Positions 26,835 through 34,685 of a stretch of 64,000 nt of DNA are shown here, in pieces. Origin of the DNA: DAIDKA01 sp963726995 (lineage in GTDB: Bacteria; Pseudomonadota; Gammaproteobacteria; Steroidobacterales; Steroidobacteraceae); contig CAVSEP010000004.1 of the NCBI GenBank assembly GCA_963726995.1, positions 124,001 through 188,000 on the forward strand, written 5' to 3'. Each line of letters opens with the position of its first letter. Within the stretch, counting starts at the first letter, position 1. The position numbers and the translations under genes were made by a program. A model generated the notes under the pieces. That model had not been told where the DNA came from, ran no database searches, and saw only the letters and a list, made by a program, of their open reading frames with translations.

Positions 26835-27866
26835 ATGCGTCGCTCGCGGCGGAGTCAGCGGGGAAGGCCGCCCAGTGCGGGAGCGCCCACCCTGGAGGAT
26901 GTTGCGCGTGTTGCCGGGGTTTCCACGGCCACCATATCCCGTGCGCTCAACAATGCTCAATTGGTAACGCCGCGGACCCGGTCGCGTGTGGACGCGGCCA
27001 TCGCCAAGACGGGATATGTGCCGAATCGGCTGGCCGGAGGACTCGCCTCCAATCGTAGCCGCCTGGTTGCCGTACTCGTACCCAGCATTGCGGCATCCCT
27101 GTTCAATGAAACCATCGAGTCCATGTCGCTGGCATTGGGTTCTGCGGGGTACCTGGTGATGCTGGGCATCACCGGATATGAGCCGAAGGACATGAACCAT
27201 GCGGTGACTTCGCTCTTATCGCACCGCCCGGATGCGCTGATTTTGACCAGTTCTCCCACGGACCCTGCCATCCGGCGCCGCCTGCGCAGCGCTGGGGTTA
27301 CCGTCATCGAAACGTGGGACCTGCCTCGGACACCGGTGGATGTGGCAATCGGCTTTTCGCATCACCGGGCCGGCCAGGCGCTCGCGGAGTTTGCGATACG
27401 AGGAGGCTATCGTCGGCCCTTGATCGTGACTCACGGCCTCAAGCGCGCTCGCGCAAGGATGGACGGCTTTCTGGAGAACTGGCGGGGGCGCAACCTGTCG
27501 CGACCCGTTTGCGATATATCGGATGAGCCGCCTTTTGCCATCGATGCCCGGAAGCGACTGGCGGATTTTCTCGATGCCGGCGGCAGTGCGGATCTGGTCG
27601 TATGCAGTTCCGACCACCTGGCTTTGGCCGTCCTCGCGGAGGCGCGCGCCCGGGGACTGCGCGTGCCTCAGGATCTTGGCGTCATCGGCTTTGGTGCAAG
27701 TGAGTCTTCAGTATCGGCGGTGCCGGCCCTGACTTCGGTACGAATCGACGGCGCTGAGATCGGCCGGCGTGCTGCCGAGATATTGATCCTTCGTACCCGG
27801 GGCGTACAACCTGCTGCGCGGCGGATCGACATCGGATTTGAAATTCTGAAGCGCGACACAGCCTGA
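26835..27866 (+). CDS. LacI/GalR family transcriptional regulator
   Basis: A 343-residue regulator. The N-terminal helix-turn-helix and hinge are 'TLEDVARVAGVSTATISRALN' (about 18-38) with 'GYVPNRLAGGLASNRS'. The effector domain is a periplasmic-binding-protein fold ('VAVLVPSIAASLFNETIESM', 'LGVIGFGASE', 'LTSVRIDGAEIGRRAAEIL'), closest in feel to GntR/gluconate-type members. It starts 4 bp after the P450 stop and ends 5 bp before the stop of the convergent MFS gene. Candidate operators are the identical boxes at 25535 and 30420, which would control its own operon and the DUF6152/cytochrome promoters. The ligand is unknown. Confidence 0.93.
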   Translation: MRRSRRSQRGRPPSAGAPTLEDVARVAGVSTATISRALNNAQLVTPRTRSRVDAAIAKTGYVPNRLAGGLASNRSRLVAVLVPSIAASLFNETIESMSLALGSAGYLVMLGITGYEPKDMNHAVTSLLSHRPDALILTSSPTDPAIRRRLRSAGVTVIETWDLPRTPVDVAIGFSHHRAGQALAEFAIRGGYRRPLIVTHGLKRARARMDGFLENWRGRNLSRPVCDISDEPPFAIDARKRLADFLDAGGSADLVVCSSDHLALAVLAEARARGLRVPQDLGVIGFGASESSVSAVPALTSVRIDGAEIGRRAAEILILRTRGVQPAARRIDIGFEILKRDTA

Positions 27867-27871
27867 GCGCG

Positions 27872-29131
27872 CTAGTTGCGCACAGGGTACTTGCGGAGGC
27901 TGAGCATCAACAGGCCGCCGATCGCAAGGACGCCACCGATGAGCAAGGATGCAATACCGGCACCCCCGTCAAACTGCATACCGTAACCAATCAGGTGCGG
28001 CATGACCAAGCCCCCGGCACTGCCCAGAAGGTTGATCATCACGGCTGCGATGGCCAGGGTCGAGCGGGTGAGGTAGAACGTCGGAACCGACCAGAAGGCA
28101 CCCTGCGCGGCGCCGAGTCCAAGGCCCAGAAGCACCAGGGCGATGAGTCCTGCAGTGCCGGCACCCAGCTGCCATGCCGCAAGGCTCGCACAGGCCGCAA
28201 ACAGGGCCGGCACCGACACGTGCCGGATGCGCTCCCGGGAACGATCCGAATGCCCGGCGTTCAGGTACATGCCGAGGGCGGCGCCGAGCCAGGGCAGGGC
28301 GTTGATCCAGCCGATGGCAAGCGGTGAGTGCCCGGTGAGTGACTTCACGATCTGCGGCAACCAGAAGATGATGCCGTACGAGCCCGACAGCAGGCAAAAC
28401 CACACTATCGCGGTGATCCAGACGAACGGCTGGGCCAGCACACGCCAGTCATTGGGATTGGCGCCGCGCAGTTCAGCGGCGGCGTGCGAGCGCAGAAAAT
28501 CGCCATCGCGTGCCGACAGCCAGCGGGCATCTTCAGGGTGGTCCGGAAAGTACCAGCGCGCCACCACGCCGAGGAGCAGGGCCGGCAGGGCTTCTGCGAT
28601 GAGCAGCCATCGCCAGGGGGCGATGTGTCCCGGGGTCATCATGGACATCAAGCAGCCGGACAGGGGGCTGCCCAGTGCCACGGATAGCGGAATCGCGATC
28701 ATAGGCACGCCGAAGGTCCGGGCACGGTCCCCTTCGGTCGTGAACTGACTCAAATACAGGACTACTCCGGGAGCGAGTCCGCCTTCGGCCAGTCCGACCA
28801 GTACGCGCAGCGCGTAAAATTCCGTGGCTGAATTCACGAATGTGATGGCGCCGGAGGCCAGCGCCCACAAGAGCGCACAGCCGCTGACCCAGCGGCGCAT
28901 CCCCACCCGCTGCAGCAGCAGCACGCTCGGAAACTGCCCGGCCAGGAAGCCGACGAACAAAATGCCCGCGCCAAAGCCATATTGGGCCGGAGTCAGCCCT
29001 AACGCCTGGTTCATGCCCAGGGCCGCAAAGCTGATGTTGACTCGATCCAGGGAACTCAGCAGCAGCAATGCGGTGATCGGTGCCACGAGTCGCCAGCGGA
29101 CACTGCTTTCGAGCGAAGTGGAAGCGTGCAT
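27872..29131 (-). CDS. MFS transporter, anion:cation symporter (ACS)-like
   Basis: A permease of about 419 residues with 12 predicted membrane helices. TM1 carries 'LLLLSSLDRVNISFAALGM', and the loop after TM2-3 has 'GMRRWVSGCALLWALASG', typical of the phthalate/glucarate/tartrate group of the ACS family. 'ALRVLVGLAEGGLAPGVVLYLSQF' is the MFS TM4-5 motif. Likely imports an organic anion. I prefer ATG 29131, 10 bp after the upstream gene's stop, over ATG 29179, which would overlap it. It appears to be the last gene of a unit starting with the DUF6152 gene. Confidence 0.9.
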   Translation of the reverse strand: MHASTSLESSVRWRLVAPITALLLLSSLDRVNISFAALGMNQALGLTPAQYGFGAGILFVGFLAGQFPSVLLLQRVGMRRWVSGCALLWALASGAITFVNSATEFYALRVLVGLAEGGLAPGVVLYLSQFTTEGDRARTFGVPMIAIPLSVALGSPLSGCLMSMMTPGHIAPWRWLLIAEALPALLLGVVARWYFPDHPEDARWLSARDGDFLRSHAAAELRGANPNDWRVLAQPFVWITAIVWFCLLSGSYGIIFWLPQIVKSLTGHSPLAIGWINALPWLGAALGMYLNAGHSDRSRERIRHVSVPALFAACASLAAWQLGAGTAGLIALVLLGLGLGAAQGAFWSVPTFYLTRSTLAIAAVMINLLGSAGGLVMPHLIGYGMQFDGGAGIASLLIGGVLAIGGLLMLSLRKYPVRN

Positions 29132-29141
29132 ATCCGGCCGA

Positions 29142-29921
29142 TTACGGGTCAGGCGGCAGCTGCACGGTGACGTGGCCATCGATCACCGGGTTGCGATCGT
29201 CAGGTCCGCCGCACAGTTCCGGATCGTCAGGCCAGTCATGGCTGTTCGCCCGCACATACTGGCGGGTGAAGTGCCAATCGCGGATGAATTTCTCCGGGTC
29301 GCGAATGGTGACCTGATTCTCGATAGTGTCGGCATCGACCTTGCGGAGGCGCTCGGTCACAATGGCCCGCGCCGAGAGGGTCAGGGGCGTCGTATCGGCC
29401 CACATGTCGGTGCGCATATCGACTGTTTCAATGACCAATGTGTCGCCTTCCCAATGACCCCTGGAGCGACCGAGCATCAGCGGCCAGCGTGCATCTGCCG
29501 CGGGCCAGTCCCGACCGTCCATAAAGATGTGGCGGACGGCCTTGTCGATGAGGATCCAGGCTTGCTGGGGCGTGAGAATGAACTCATATTGAAAAGGCGT
29601 AGCGATCAGACGCGGCATGCCTGCAAAACAGTGCAGGGTATTGGTGTCTGTCAGACTGTCCTTGGCCTTCGGATCGCCCTGGTGCTCGGCGCGCACCAGA
29701 TCGATCTGGTAGCGGCGTTCGTACTGGGGCTTGAGCGGTGCAAAGTCCCGCGTGCCGGGGGCGAACATGCGTGCATCGTCGCGCGAAAGTACTGCCATCG
29801 AGCCCTTGACCTGCCAGACACCGGACCAGTCAGGCAGCGACGGCGCAGCCGCGTTCGCGGCGCTTGCCAGCACCAGGCCCAGCATCCCAAGCCGCCAGGC
29901 AGGGAGCGAACGGCGGATCAC
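29142..29921 (-). CDS. Exported hypothetical protein next to DUF6152
   Basis: A 259-residue protein with a signal peptide (LPAWRLGMLGLVLASAANA, cut before APSLPDWSGVW). The mature part starts 'LPDWSGVWQVKG' and contains 'GHWEGDTLVIETVDMRTD' and 'VTERLRKVDADTIENQVTI', a pattern shared by many exported proteins of oligotrophic proteobacteria and acidobacteria whose role is unknown. It overlaps the DUF6152 gene by 4 bp, so the two are translationally coupled. Probably periplasmic. Confidence 0.7.
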   Translation of the reverse strand: MIRRSLPAWRLGMLGLVLASAANAAAPSLPDWSGVWQVKGSMAVLSRDDARMFAPGTRDFAPLKPQYERRYQIDLVRAEHQGDPKAKDSLTDTNTLHCFAGMPRLIATPFQYEFILTPQQAWILIDKAVRHIFMDGRDWPAADARWPLMLGRSRGHWEGDTLVIETVDMRTDMWADTTPLTLSARAIVTERLRKVDADTIENQVTIRDPEKFIRDWHFTRQYVRANSHDWPDDPELCGGPDDRNPVIDGHVTVQLPPDP

Positions 29922-30322
29922 TGCGGGCTGCCCGCCGGCGGCGCGGGCGCCGCACTGGCGCCGCTGGCAAAAAGCTGACTACCATCGGGCAAAGTCACCG
30001 ACACGAGGCTGCCACCATGACGCCCATCTCGCAAGGGATGCAGAACCGCACTCACCTTGTCGCCGGGCTTGAGCGACTGCTGGCGCCAGCCGCGACGGTA
30101 CAACGCATTGGGTGCGCCCATTTCAAGGCTCCATCGCACTGGACTGCCACCGTCGTCGTGGATCGCAATGTCGAGCCACGAATGCGGGCTGGTCCATTGA
30201 AATTGCACGACGGTGCCGCTGAGGGTCACGTCCTTGTTCACGTCGAACATCGCAAAGGAATGGTGTGCGAGTGCAATCCCGGGGCTGCACAACAGTATGG
30301 TCGCGACACATCGATGCATCAT
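29918..30322 (-). CDS. DUF6152 family exported protein
   Basis: A 134-residue exported protein. After the signal peptide (MMHRCVATILLCSPGIALA) the mature protein starts HHSFAMFDVNKDVTLSGTVV, followed by 'WTSPHSWLDI', the usual pattern of DUF6152 proteins. It would have a small beta-rich fold in the periplasm and its function is unknown. The long open frame upstream is not coding; ATG 30322 gives the signal peptide. The promoter region holds the second LacI-type box about 100 bp upstream, shared with the divergent cytochrome gene. The Ala/Pro-rich tail ends inside the next gene's start. Confidence 0.8.
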   Translation of the reverse strand: MMHRCVATILLCSPGIALAHHSFAMFDVNKDVTLSGTVVQFQWTSPHSWLDIAIHDDGGSPVRWSLEMGAPNALYRRGWRQQSLKPGDKVSAVLHPLRDGRHGGSLVSVTLPDGSQLFASGASAAPAPPAGSPQ

Positions 30323-30419
30323 GGGACTACCGCGACGCTGGCGGGCGCGTCGCCCCTTCCTGATAAAGCAATAGAAATGGAGTGAACAGCTCAAAAGGTA
30401 TAACGACTGCGACTCGCTG

Positions 30420-30433
30420 TGCAAGCGCTTACA
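30420..30433. promoter_or_regulatory. LacI-family operator box 2 (TGCAAGCGCTTACA)
   Basis: Identical in all 14 bases (and the following T) to the box at 25535. It sits between the divergent DUF6152 gene (start 30322) and the di-haem cytochrome gene (start 30503), so one site could control both. Confidence 0.72.
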
Positions 30434-30444
30434 TGACGACTGCA

Positions 30445-30464
30445 TAGTTTGTGAGGTCAACTGA
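30445..30464. promoter_or_regulatory. Palindromic box A (candidate MarR site)
   Basis: TAGTTT then GTGAGG then TCAACTGA; outer AGTT/AACT arms are symmetric. It matches boxes at 33634 and 36025 in 15 of 20 positions each. It lies about 40 bp upstream of the cytochrome gene, next to the LacI-type box. Confidence 0.5.
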
Positions 30465-30502
30465 AATTCAATAGACTGCGGCCTAAACGAGGAGACTGGC
30501 CG

Positions 30503-32098
30503 ATGAGTTCTGGTGCAGCCGGAGTTTTCAAGATCGCCGCGGCCCTGGCGGTTGCCGCGGTCGGGTCGGTACCTGCCCTGGAAAAGCAGGCCCCGCCAGG
30601 GACGCCCACGGTCGCATCCGGCAGCTATTGGATCGCTCCCGGACAGGGTGGGGTGCTGCCGCCGCGTGTCCGATTCCCGGACACTGGCGGCAAGGTCGAA
30701 GTGCTGTTCGCACATGGGCCGCTCAAGTTGAACGGCAATGCGTTTTTCGAACCCCTGGGAAGCAACGGACGTGCCTGCGTGACCTGTCACCAGCCCGCCA
30801 ATGGGATGGGGCTGTCGGGGGAGACGATTCGGCGGCGCTGGCGGGAAACCGGGGGTAAAGATCCGTTGTTTGCCGCCATCGACGGCTCCAATTGTCCTAA
30901 TCTGCCGCAGGAGCAGGAAAATTCGCACTCCCTGTTGCTCAAGCGCGGGCTGTTCCGGGTGTCACTGCCCTGGCCCCGCACGGTCGGGCCGGGGGGGGAT
31001 CCGGTCGAACCGGAGTTCAGGATCGAGGTAGTGCGCGACCCCACCGGCTGCAATACCGATCCGAGGTTCGGGCTGAGCAGTGCCGATCCGCACATCTCGG
31101 TATTTCGCCGGCCCCGCGTCGTCGCCAACTTGAAATACCTCGCCGTCGATGCCGGTGCACAAGTCTACGGAGGGGTTGGGCCTTTCAACGCGAAGCGGTT
31201 GGCGATGGTCATGGACAAGGATCCGGACACGGGCCGCTATGTTGCCATGAACATCATGTCGGATGCGCGTGCGCCGACCCTGAAACTGCAGGCGCGCGAT
31301 GCCTCGCGGGATCACCTGCAAGTTGGCCGGCCGCTCACGGATCTGCAGTTGCAGGACATTGTGAGCTTCGAGTCCCAGGTGTTTGCGGCGCAGGGCACTG
31401 ACCAGTTCGGCGATGACTTCTCCTCCCCGGGGGCTCCGCCGGCCCTGGGTGCAGCAAGTCTTCGCGACTCTCCCAGCGGCGTGCTCGGCGACAACTTCGG
31501 CAATCGCGCGTTCAAGACCTTCACGGGATGGCAAACCGAGCAACTGACCAACGCCGACGCACCGACGGCCTTCAGGGCCTCCGTGGCTCGCGGATACGAG
31601 GTGTTCTTCAACCGCCCGTTCTGGATCCGGGATGTCACGCATATCAACACCGTCGGGCTCGGCAATCCGGCCAAGCGTACCTGCGTGACCTGCCATAATC
31701 TGCAAATGGTGGGCACAGACGCTTCGGCCGGCTGGGGCGATCTGGGCACGACGAATGAGCCCTGGGCGGGTGAGGCAGTCTCCTCCCCGAGCTATGGCGA
31801 GCAGCCGGATCTGCCATTGTTCAAAATCGTCTGCAAGGCCGAGGCGCGCCCCCATCCCTTCCTGGGTCGAGTGATCTTCACGCATGACCCCGGGCGCGCG
31901 CTGATCTCGGGCAAGTGTTATGACGTGGGCTCCATCGTCATGGGCCAGCTGCGCGGTCTGGCGGCGCGGGCGCCGTATTTCGCCAGTGGGTCGGCTGCCG
32001 ACTTGGGCGCGGTGGTGGATTTCTACGATCGGCGCTTCAACATCGGGCTGTCGGCGCAAGAGCGCATCGACCTCATCAATTTCCTGTCGGTGCTGTGA
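30503..32098 (+). CDS. Exported di-haem c-type cytochrome (MauG/peroxidase-like)
   Basis: A 531-residue exported protein with a signal peptide (FKIAAALAVAAVGSVPA). Two CVTCH haem-binding motifs are present, one in 'GRACVTCHQPANGMGLS' near residue 95 and one in 'KRTCVTCHNLQMVG' near residue 396. The wide spacing and the C-terminal 'DFYDRRFNIGLSAQERIDLINFL' fit the di-haem peroxidase/MauG superfamily, which oxidises small molecules or passes electrons in the periplasm. AGGAG precedes the ATG. Its stop overlaps the next start (ATGA). Both a LacI-type and a MarR-type box lie upstream, so dual control is likely. Substrate unknown. Confidence 0.88.
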   Translation: MSSGAAGVFKIAAALAVAAVGSVPALEKQAPPGTPTVASGSYWIAPGQGGVLPPRVRFPDTGGKVEVLFAHGPLKLNGNAFFEPLGSNGRACVTCHQPANGMGLSGETIRRRWRETGGKDPLFAAIDGSNCPNLPQEQENSHSLLLKRGLFRVSLPWPRTVGPGGDPVEPEFRIEVVRDPTGCNTDPRFGLSSADPHISVFRRPRVVANLKYLAVDAGAQVYGGVGPFNAKRLAMVMDKDPDTGRYVAMNIMSDARAPTLKLQARDASRDHLQVGRPLTDLQLQDIVSFESQVFAAQGTDQFGDDFSSPGAPPALGAASLRDSPSGVLGDNFGNRAFKTFTGWQTEQLTNADAPTAFRASVARGYEVFFNRPFWIRDVTHINTVGLGNPAKRTCVTCHNLQMVGTDASAGWGDLGTTNEPWAGEAVSSPSYGEQPDLPLFKIVCKAEARPHPFLGRVIFTHDPGRALISGKCYDVGSIVMGQLRGLAARAPYFASGSAADLGAVVDFYDRRFNIGLSAQERIDLINFLSVL

Positions 32099-32988
32099 TG
32101 ATGTCGAATTCCGCTCGATCAGCCGGCCGTCTTTCCATCCGAAAATTCGTGCACGCGGGCTTGGTTTTGGTGGCCATCGTGGCTCCCGCGATTGCCCTTG
32201 GCGCGGCTCCCCAGGAGCGACGCAATTTCATCGCCTGCCCGGTGCTGCAGGACACCGATACGGTGCCGTGCTGGCTCGCCGAGTACGAGGGAGAACTGTA
32301 TTTCCTCGGCATCCAGACGGATTCAGGCGGCTGGGGGCCTCCTTGGCTCGGCCACGAAGTGCTGGTGGAGGGCCGTCTCGCGGGCGGAGCCCGCATCTGC
32401 GGCGGAATCGCATTGACTTCCGATAGTGCGGCGCCGACTCCGCCCTCAGGCACCTCGGAGGGAGAACCGTTGCCCACGCCGCCGGTGGTATCAGTGATGC
32501 GTGAGCTCAATCCCTCCTGCAATGCGCTCCTGCCGGCGGACCCGCGCTTTCACATCATCGGACGCCGCGGTCCGGGGCCCAACACGGCTGCCTCCGCGCT
32601 GCGCAAACCGCCACCGCCCCCGGCGCCGCCGGTGGTCGCGGCACCCTATCACGCAAAAACCTTCACGCTGACCTATGAGTTCGATTCGGAACTCGCAGCG
32701 CGCACCATCGGGGAGGCCTTGAGCGCAGTGCAATATGCCCAGGCGGTGCGGGCCCGGGAAATACTCATCACCGCTTATCGGGGCAGTACCTTGCTCAGCG
32801 ATGGCAGGCTCGCCAAGGAAATTCCAAACATCGCGCAATTGCGTGCACAGGAGCTGGCCGGAACCTTGCGGAAGCTGGGTCTGCCGGCAACCTCCACGCT
32901 CACGGTGCGTTGGAATGATCAGCCCGAGCCTGCGGATGGCGTGACCGACCCGGATCGCAGACGCGCGGAGATTGCGGTCACGCCTTGA
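32095..32988 (+). CDS. Exported protein with OmpA-like C-terminal domain
   Basis: A 297-residue protein with an N-terminal signal or anchor (FVHAGLVLVAIVAPAIALGA). The first half has two Cys pairs ('FIACPVLQDTDTVPCWL') and a domain often seen after them ('GWGPPWLGHEVLVEGRL'). A Pro-rich linker (PPPPPAPP) joins a C-terminal domain with 'ILITAYRGSTLLSDGRL', 'LRAQELAGTLRKLGLPA' and 'DPDRRRAEIAV', which has the layout of an OmpA-like peptidoglycan-binding fold, though its diagnostic residues are weak. Coupled to the cytochrome gene by a 4-bp overlap, so it probably supports the cytochrome in the envelope. Confidence 0.65.
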   Translation: MMMSNSARSAGRLSIRKFVHAGLVLVAIVAPAIALGAAPQERRNFIACPVLQDTDTVPCWLAEYEGELYFLGIQTDSGGWGPPWLGHEVLVEGRLAGGARICGGIALTSDSAAPTPPSGTSEGEPLPTPPVVSVMRELNPSCNALLPADPRFHIIGRRGPGPNTAASALRKPPPPPAPPVVAAPYHAKTFTLTYEFDSELAARTIGEALSAVQYAQAVRAREILITAYRGSTLLSDGRLAKEIPNIAQLRAQELAGTLRKLGLPATSTLTVRWNDQPEPADGVTDPDRRRAEIAVTP

Positions 32989-33011
32989 CCGGCGGTGCCG
33001 CGCAGCGCAGG

Positions 33012-33518
33012 TCAGATCTGAATGCGCCGCAGAAACTCAAAGAATAGCGTCAGCTCCTGGCGGTTGAAGAGATTGATGAAACGCGCCTCGTGTTCCAGCA
33101 TGTCGCGACGCAGCGTTGCGAGCTCATGCCGGCCCTGGGGGGTCAGGTACAGATCCTGTCGGCGCCGATCGGCACGCGAGCGGCGGCGCTCGATCCATCC
33201 CTGCTTTTGCAGCATTCGAATGAGGCCGACGATCGTCGCCTTGTCGATCGCCAGCTGCACGGCGATCTCGATCTGCGCGATGCCGGGATTCTCATCGATC
33301 AGGACCATCATGCTGAAGATGCCCGGCCGCACGATTCCGATGCCCACCGTGCGATTGAAGTCACGCCACAGCGCCATGTGGGCGCGCCGTACGTTGTAGC
33401 CGAGCAGATTCGGCAAGATTCCGACGTTCAGGGGGCGAATCGGCAGAGCGCCTTCGTCCCGAGGGCCTGGCCGGGAGTGGGACCGACGCGGTTCGCGACC
33501 TTTCTTGTTCTTGCTCAC
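33012..33518 (-). CDS. MarR family transcriptional regulator
   Basis: A 168-residue regulator. After a basic, disordered start (MSKNKKGREPRRSHSRPG) comes the winged helix: 'FSMMVLIDENPGIAQIEIA', recognition helix 'AIDKATIVGLIRMLQKQGWI' and wing 'RRSRADRRRQDLYLTPQG'. MarR proteins usually repress catabolic or efflux genes and release DNA on binding aromatic acids or CoA thioesters. It is transcribed away from the hydrolase gene at 33693. A palindrome at 33634 lies between them, with related ones before the cytochrome, the TonB receptor and the CoA-transferase operon, making it the best candidate for their regulator. Confidence 0.92.
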   Translation of the reverse strand: MSKNKKGREPRRSHSRPGPRDEGALPIRPLNVGILPNLLGYNVRRAHMALWRDFNRTVGIGIVRPGIFSMMVLIDENPGIAQIEIAVQLAIDKATIVGLIRMLQKQGWIERRRSRADRRRQDLYLTPQGRHELATLRRDMLEHEARFINLFNRQELTLFFEFLRRIQI

Positions 33519-33633
33519 TGCGGATTCCGCTTGAAAATCTGACCGATTGGAGCCGAATTATGCCCTATCGGCCCGGGCCCGTCCCAGTGCCCCACGTGCC
33601 GGACCTGCTCGCATTGCTCCGTGGTCGAGCATA

Positions 33634-33653
33634 TCGTTTGCGACATCAACTAA
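33634..33653. promoter_or_regulatory. Palindromic box B (candidate MarR site)
   Basis: TCGTTTGCGA then CATCAACTAA; matches box A in 15 of 20 positions. It is 40 bp upstream of the hydrolase gene at 33693 and about 115 bp from the divergent marR start, so it could serve autoregulation too. Confidence 0.5.
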
Positions 33654-33692
33654 AGCTCACTATCATGCTTTTCCAAAAGGGGGGAACTCACC

Positions 33693-34676
33693 ATGAAACA
33701 TCGTGCAGCCGCTGTCCTTTGCGTGATTGGCGTAGCGCTCGGTTCTGCGGCGCCGGCACAGCAGCCGCCGGGATCCGCACCGGCGAGTAACGCGGCGACC
33801 GTGCCGCCGGAGGCGCCCATTGGTTCAGGGCCCTATCAGGCGCTCATGGAGGCGGCTCCCGGCCTGCCGACTCACACCTTGTATCGCCCCGCCGACCTGG
33901 GGGCGGCCGGCAAGCTGCCGATCGTGGCCTGGGGCAATGGCGCCTGTGCCAATGCGGGCAACAGCTTTCGCTGGTTCCTGAGTGACATTGCCTCCTATGG
34001 TTATCTGGTCATTGCCGTGGGGCCGGTGGTCACGCCACTGCGGCAGTTTCCGCCCGAGTCGATGGCGCCGATTCCGCCGGTGGCGGCGGCCGTGACCGCC
34101 CAGGGCGCGATGAAGTTACCGCCACCCGCCACGCATTCCTCGCAGCTCACTGACGCCATCAACTGGGCGATCGCCGAGAACGAGCGCAGCGGCAGTCCCT
34201 TCTATCATCGCCTGGATGCCCGAAACGTTGCCGTCATGGGCCAGTCCTGCGGCGGCGTGCAGGCCATCGAGGCATCAGCTGACCCCCGGGTGCGCACGAC
34301 CATGGTGTGGAATAGCGGGCTGTTCAGTCAGCCCACGGCGATGGCCGGCGGTGAGACGCTGACCAAGGAGGATCTGAAGCGGCTTCATGGGCCGACCGCC
34401 TATGTCAGTGGTGATGCGGAAGACATCGCCTTTGCGAATGCAAATGATGATTTCGACCATCTTCAGAAGCTGCCGGTGTTACGTGCCTATGGTCGGGGCA
34501 TCACCCATGGGGGGACTTACAATGCGCGCAACGGGGGTGAGTTTGCCGGTATCGCCGTCGGCTGGCTCAACTGGCAACTGAAGGGCGATGGGCGCGCCGC
34601 AAAGATGTTCATCGGCCCGGACTGCGGGTTGTGCGTCAATCCGCACTGGGTCGTGCACAGCAAGAATCTGCGCTGA
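33693..34676 (+). CDS. Exported alpha/beta hydrolase
   Basis: A 327-residue hydrolase with a signal peptide (AAAVLCVIGVALGSAAPA). The nucleophile elbow is MGQSCGG with Ser185; 'LPIVAWGNGACANAGN' forms the oxyanion-side loop, and the C-terminal 'GITHGGTY' may supply the catalytic His. The type resembles dienelactone hydrolase/chlorophyllase-like esterases found in the periplasm. GGGGGAA lies upstream of the ATG and box B about 40 bp upstream. A second hydrolase gene follows after 9 bp. The substrate cannot be assigned; an ester or lactone is likely. Confidence 0.85.
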   Translation: MKHRAAAVLCVIGVALGSAAPAQQPPGSAPASNAATVPPEAPIGSGPYQALMEAAPGLPTHTLYRPADLGAAGKLPIVAWGNGACANAGNSFRWFLSDIASYGYLVIAVGPVVTPLRQFPPESMAPIPPVAAAVTAQGAMKLPPPATHSSQLTDAINWAIAENERSGSPFYHRLDARNVAVMGQSCGGVQAIEASADPRVRTTMVWNSGLFSQPTAMAGGETLTKEDLKRLHGPTAYVSGDAEDIAFANANDDFDHLQKLPVLRAYGRGITHGGTYNARNGGEFAGIAVGWLNWQLKGDGRAAKMFIGPDCGLCVNPHWVVHSKNLR

Positions 34677-34685
34677 GCGCATGGC

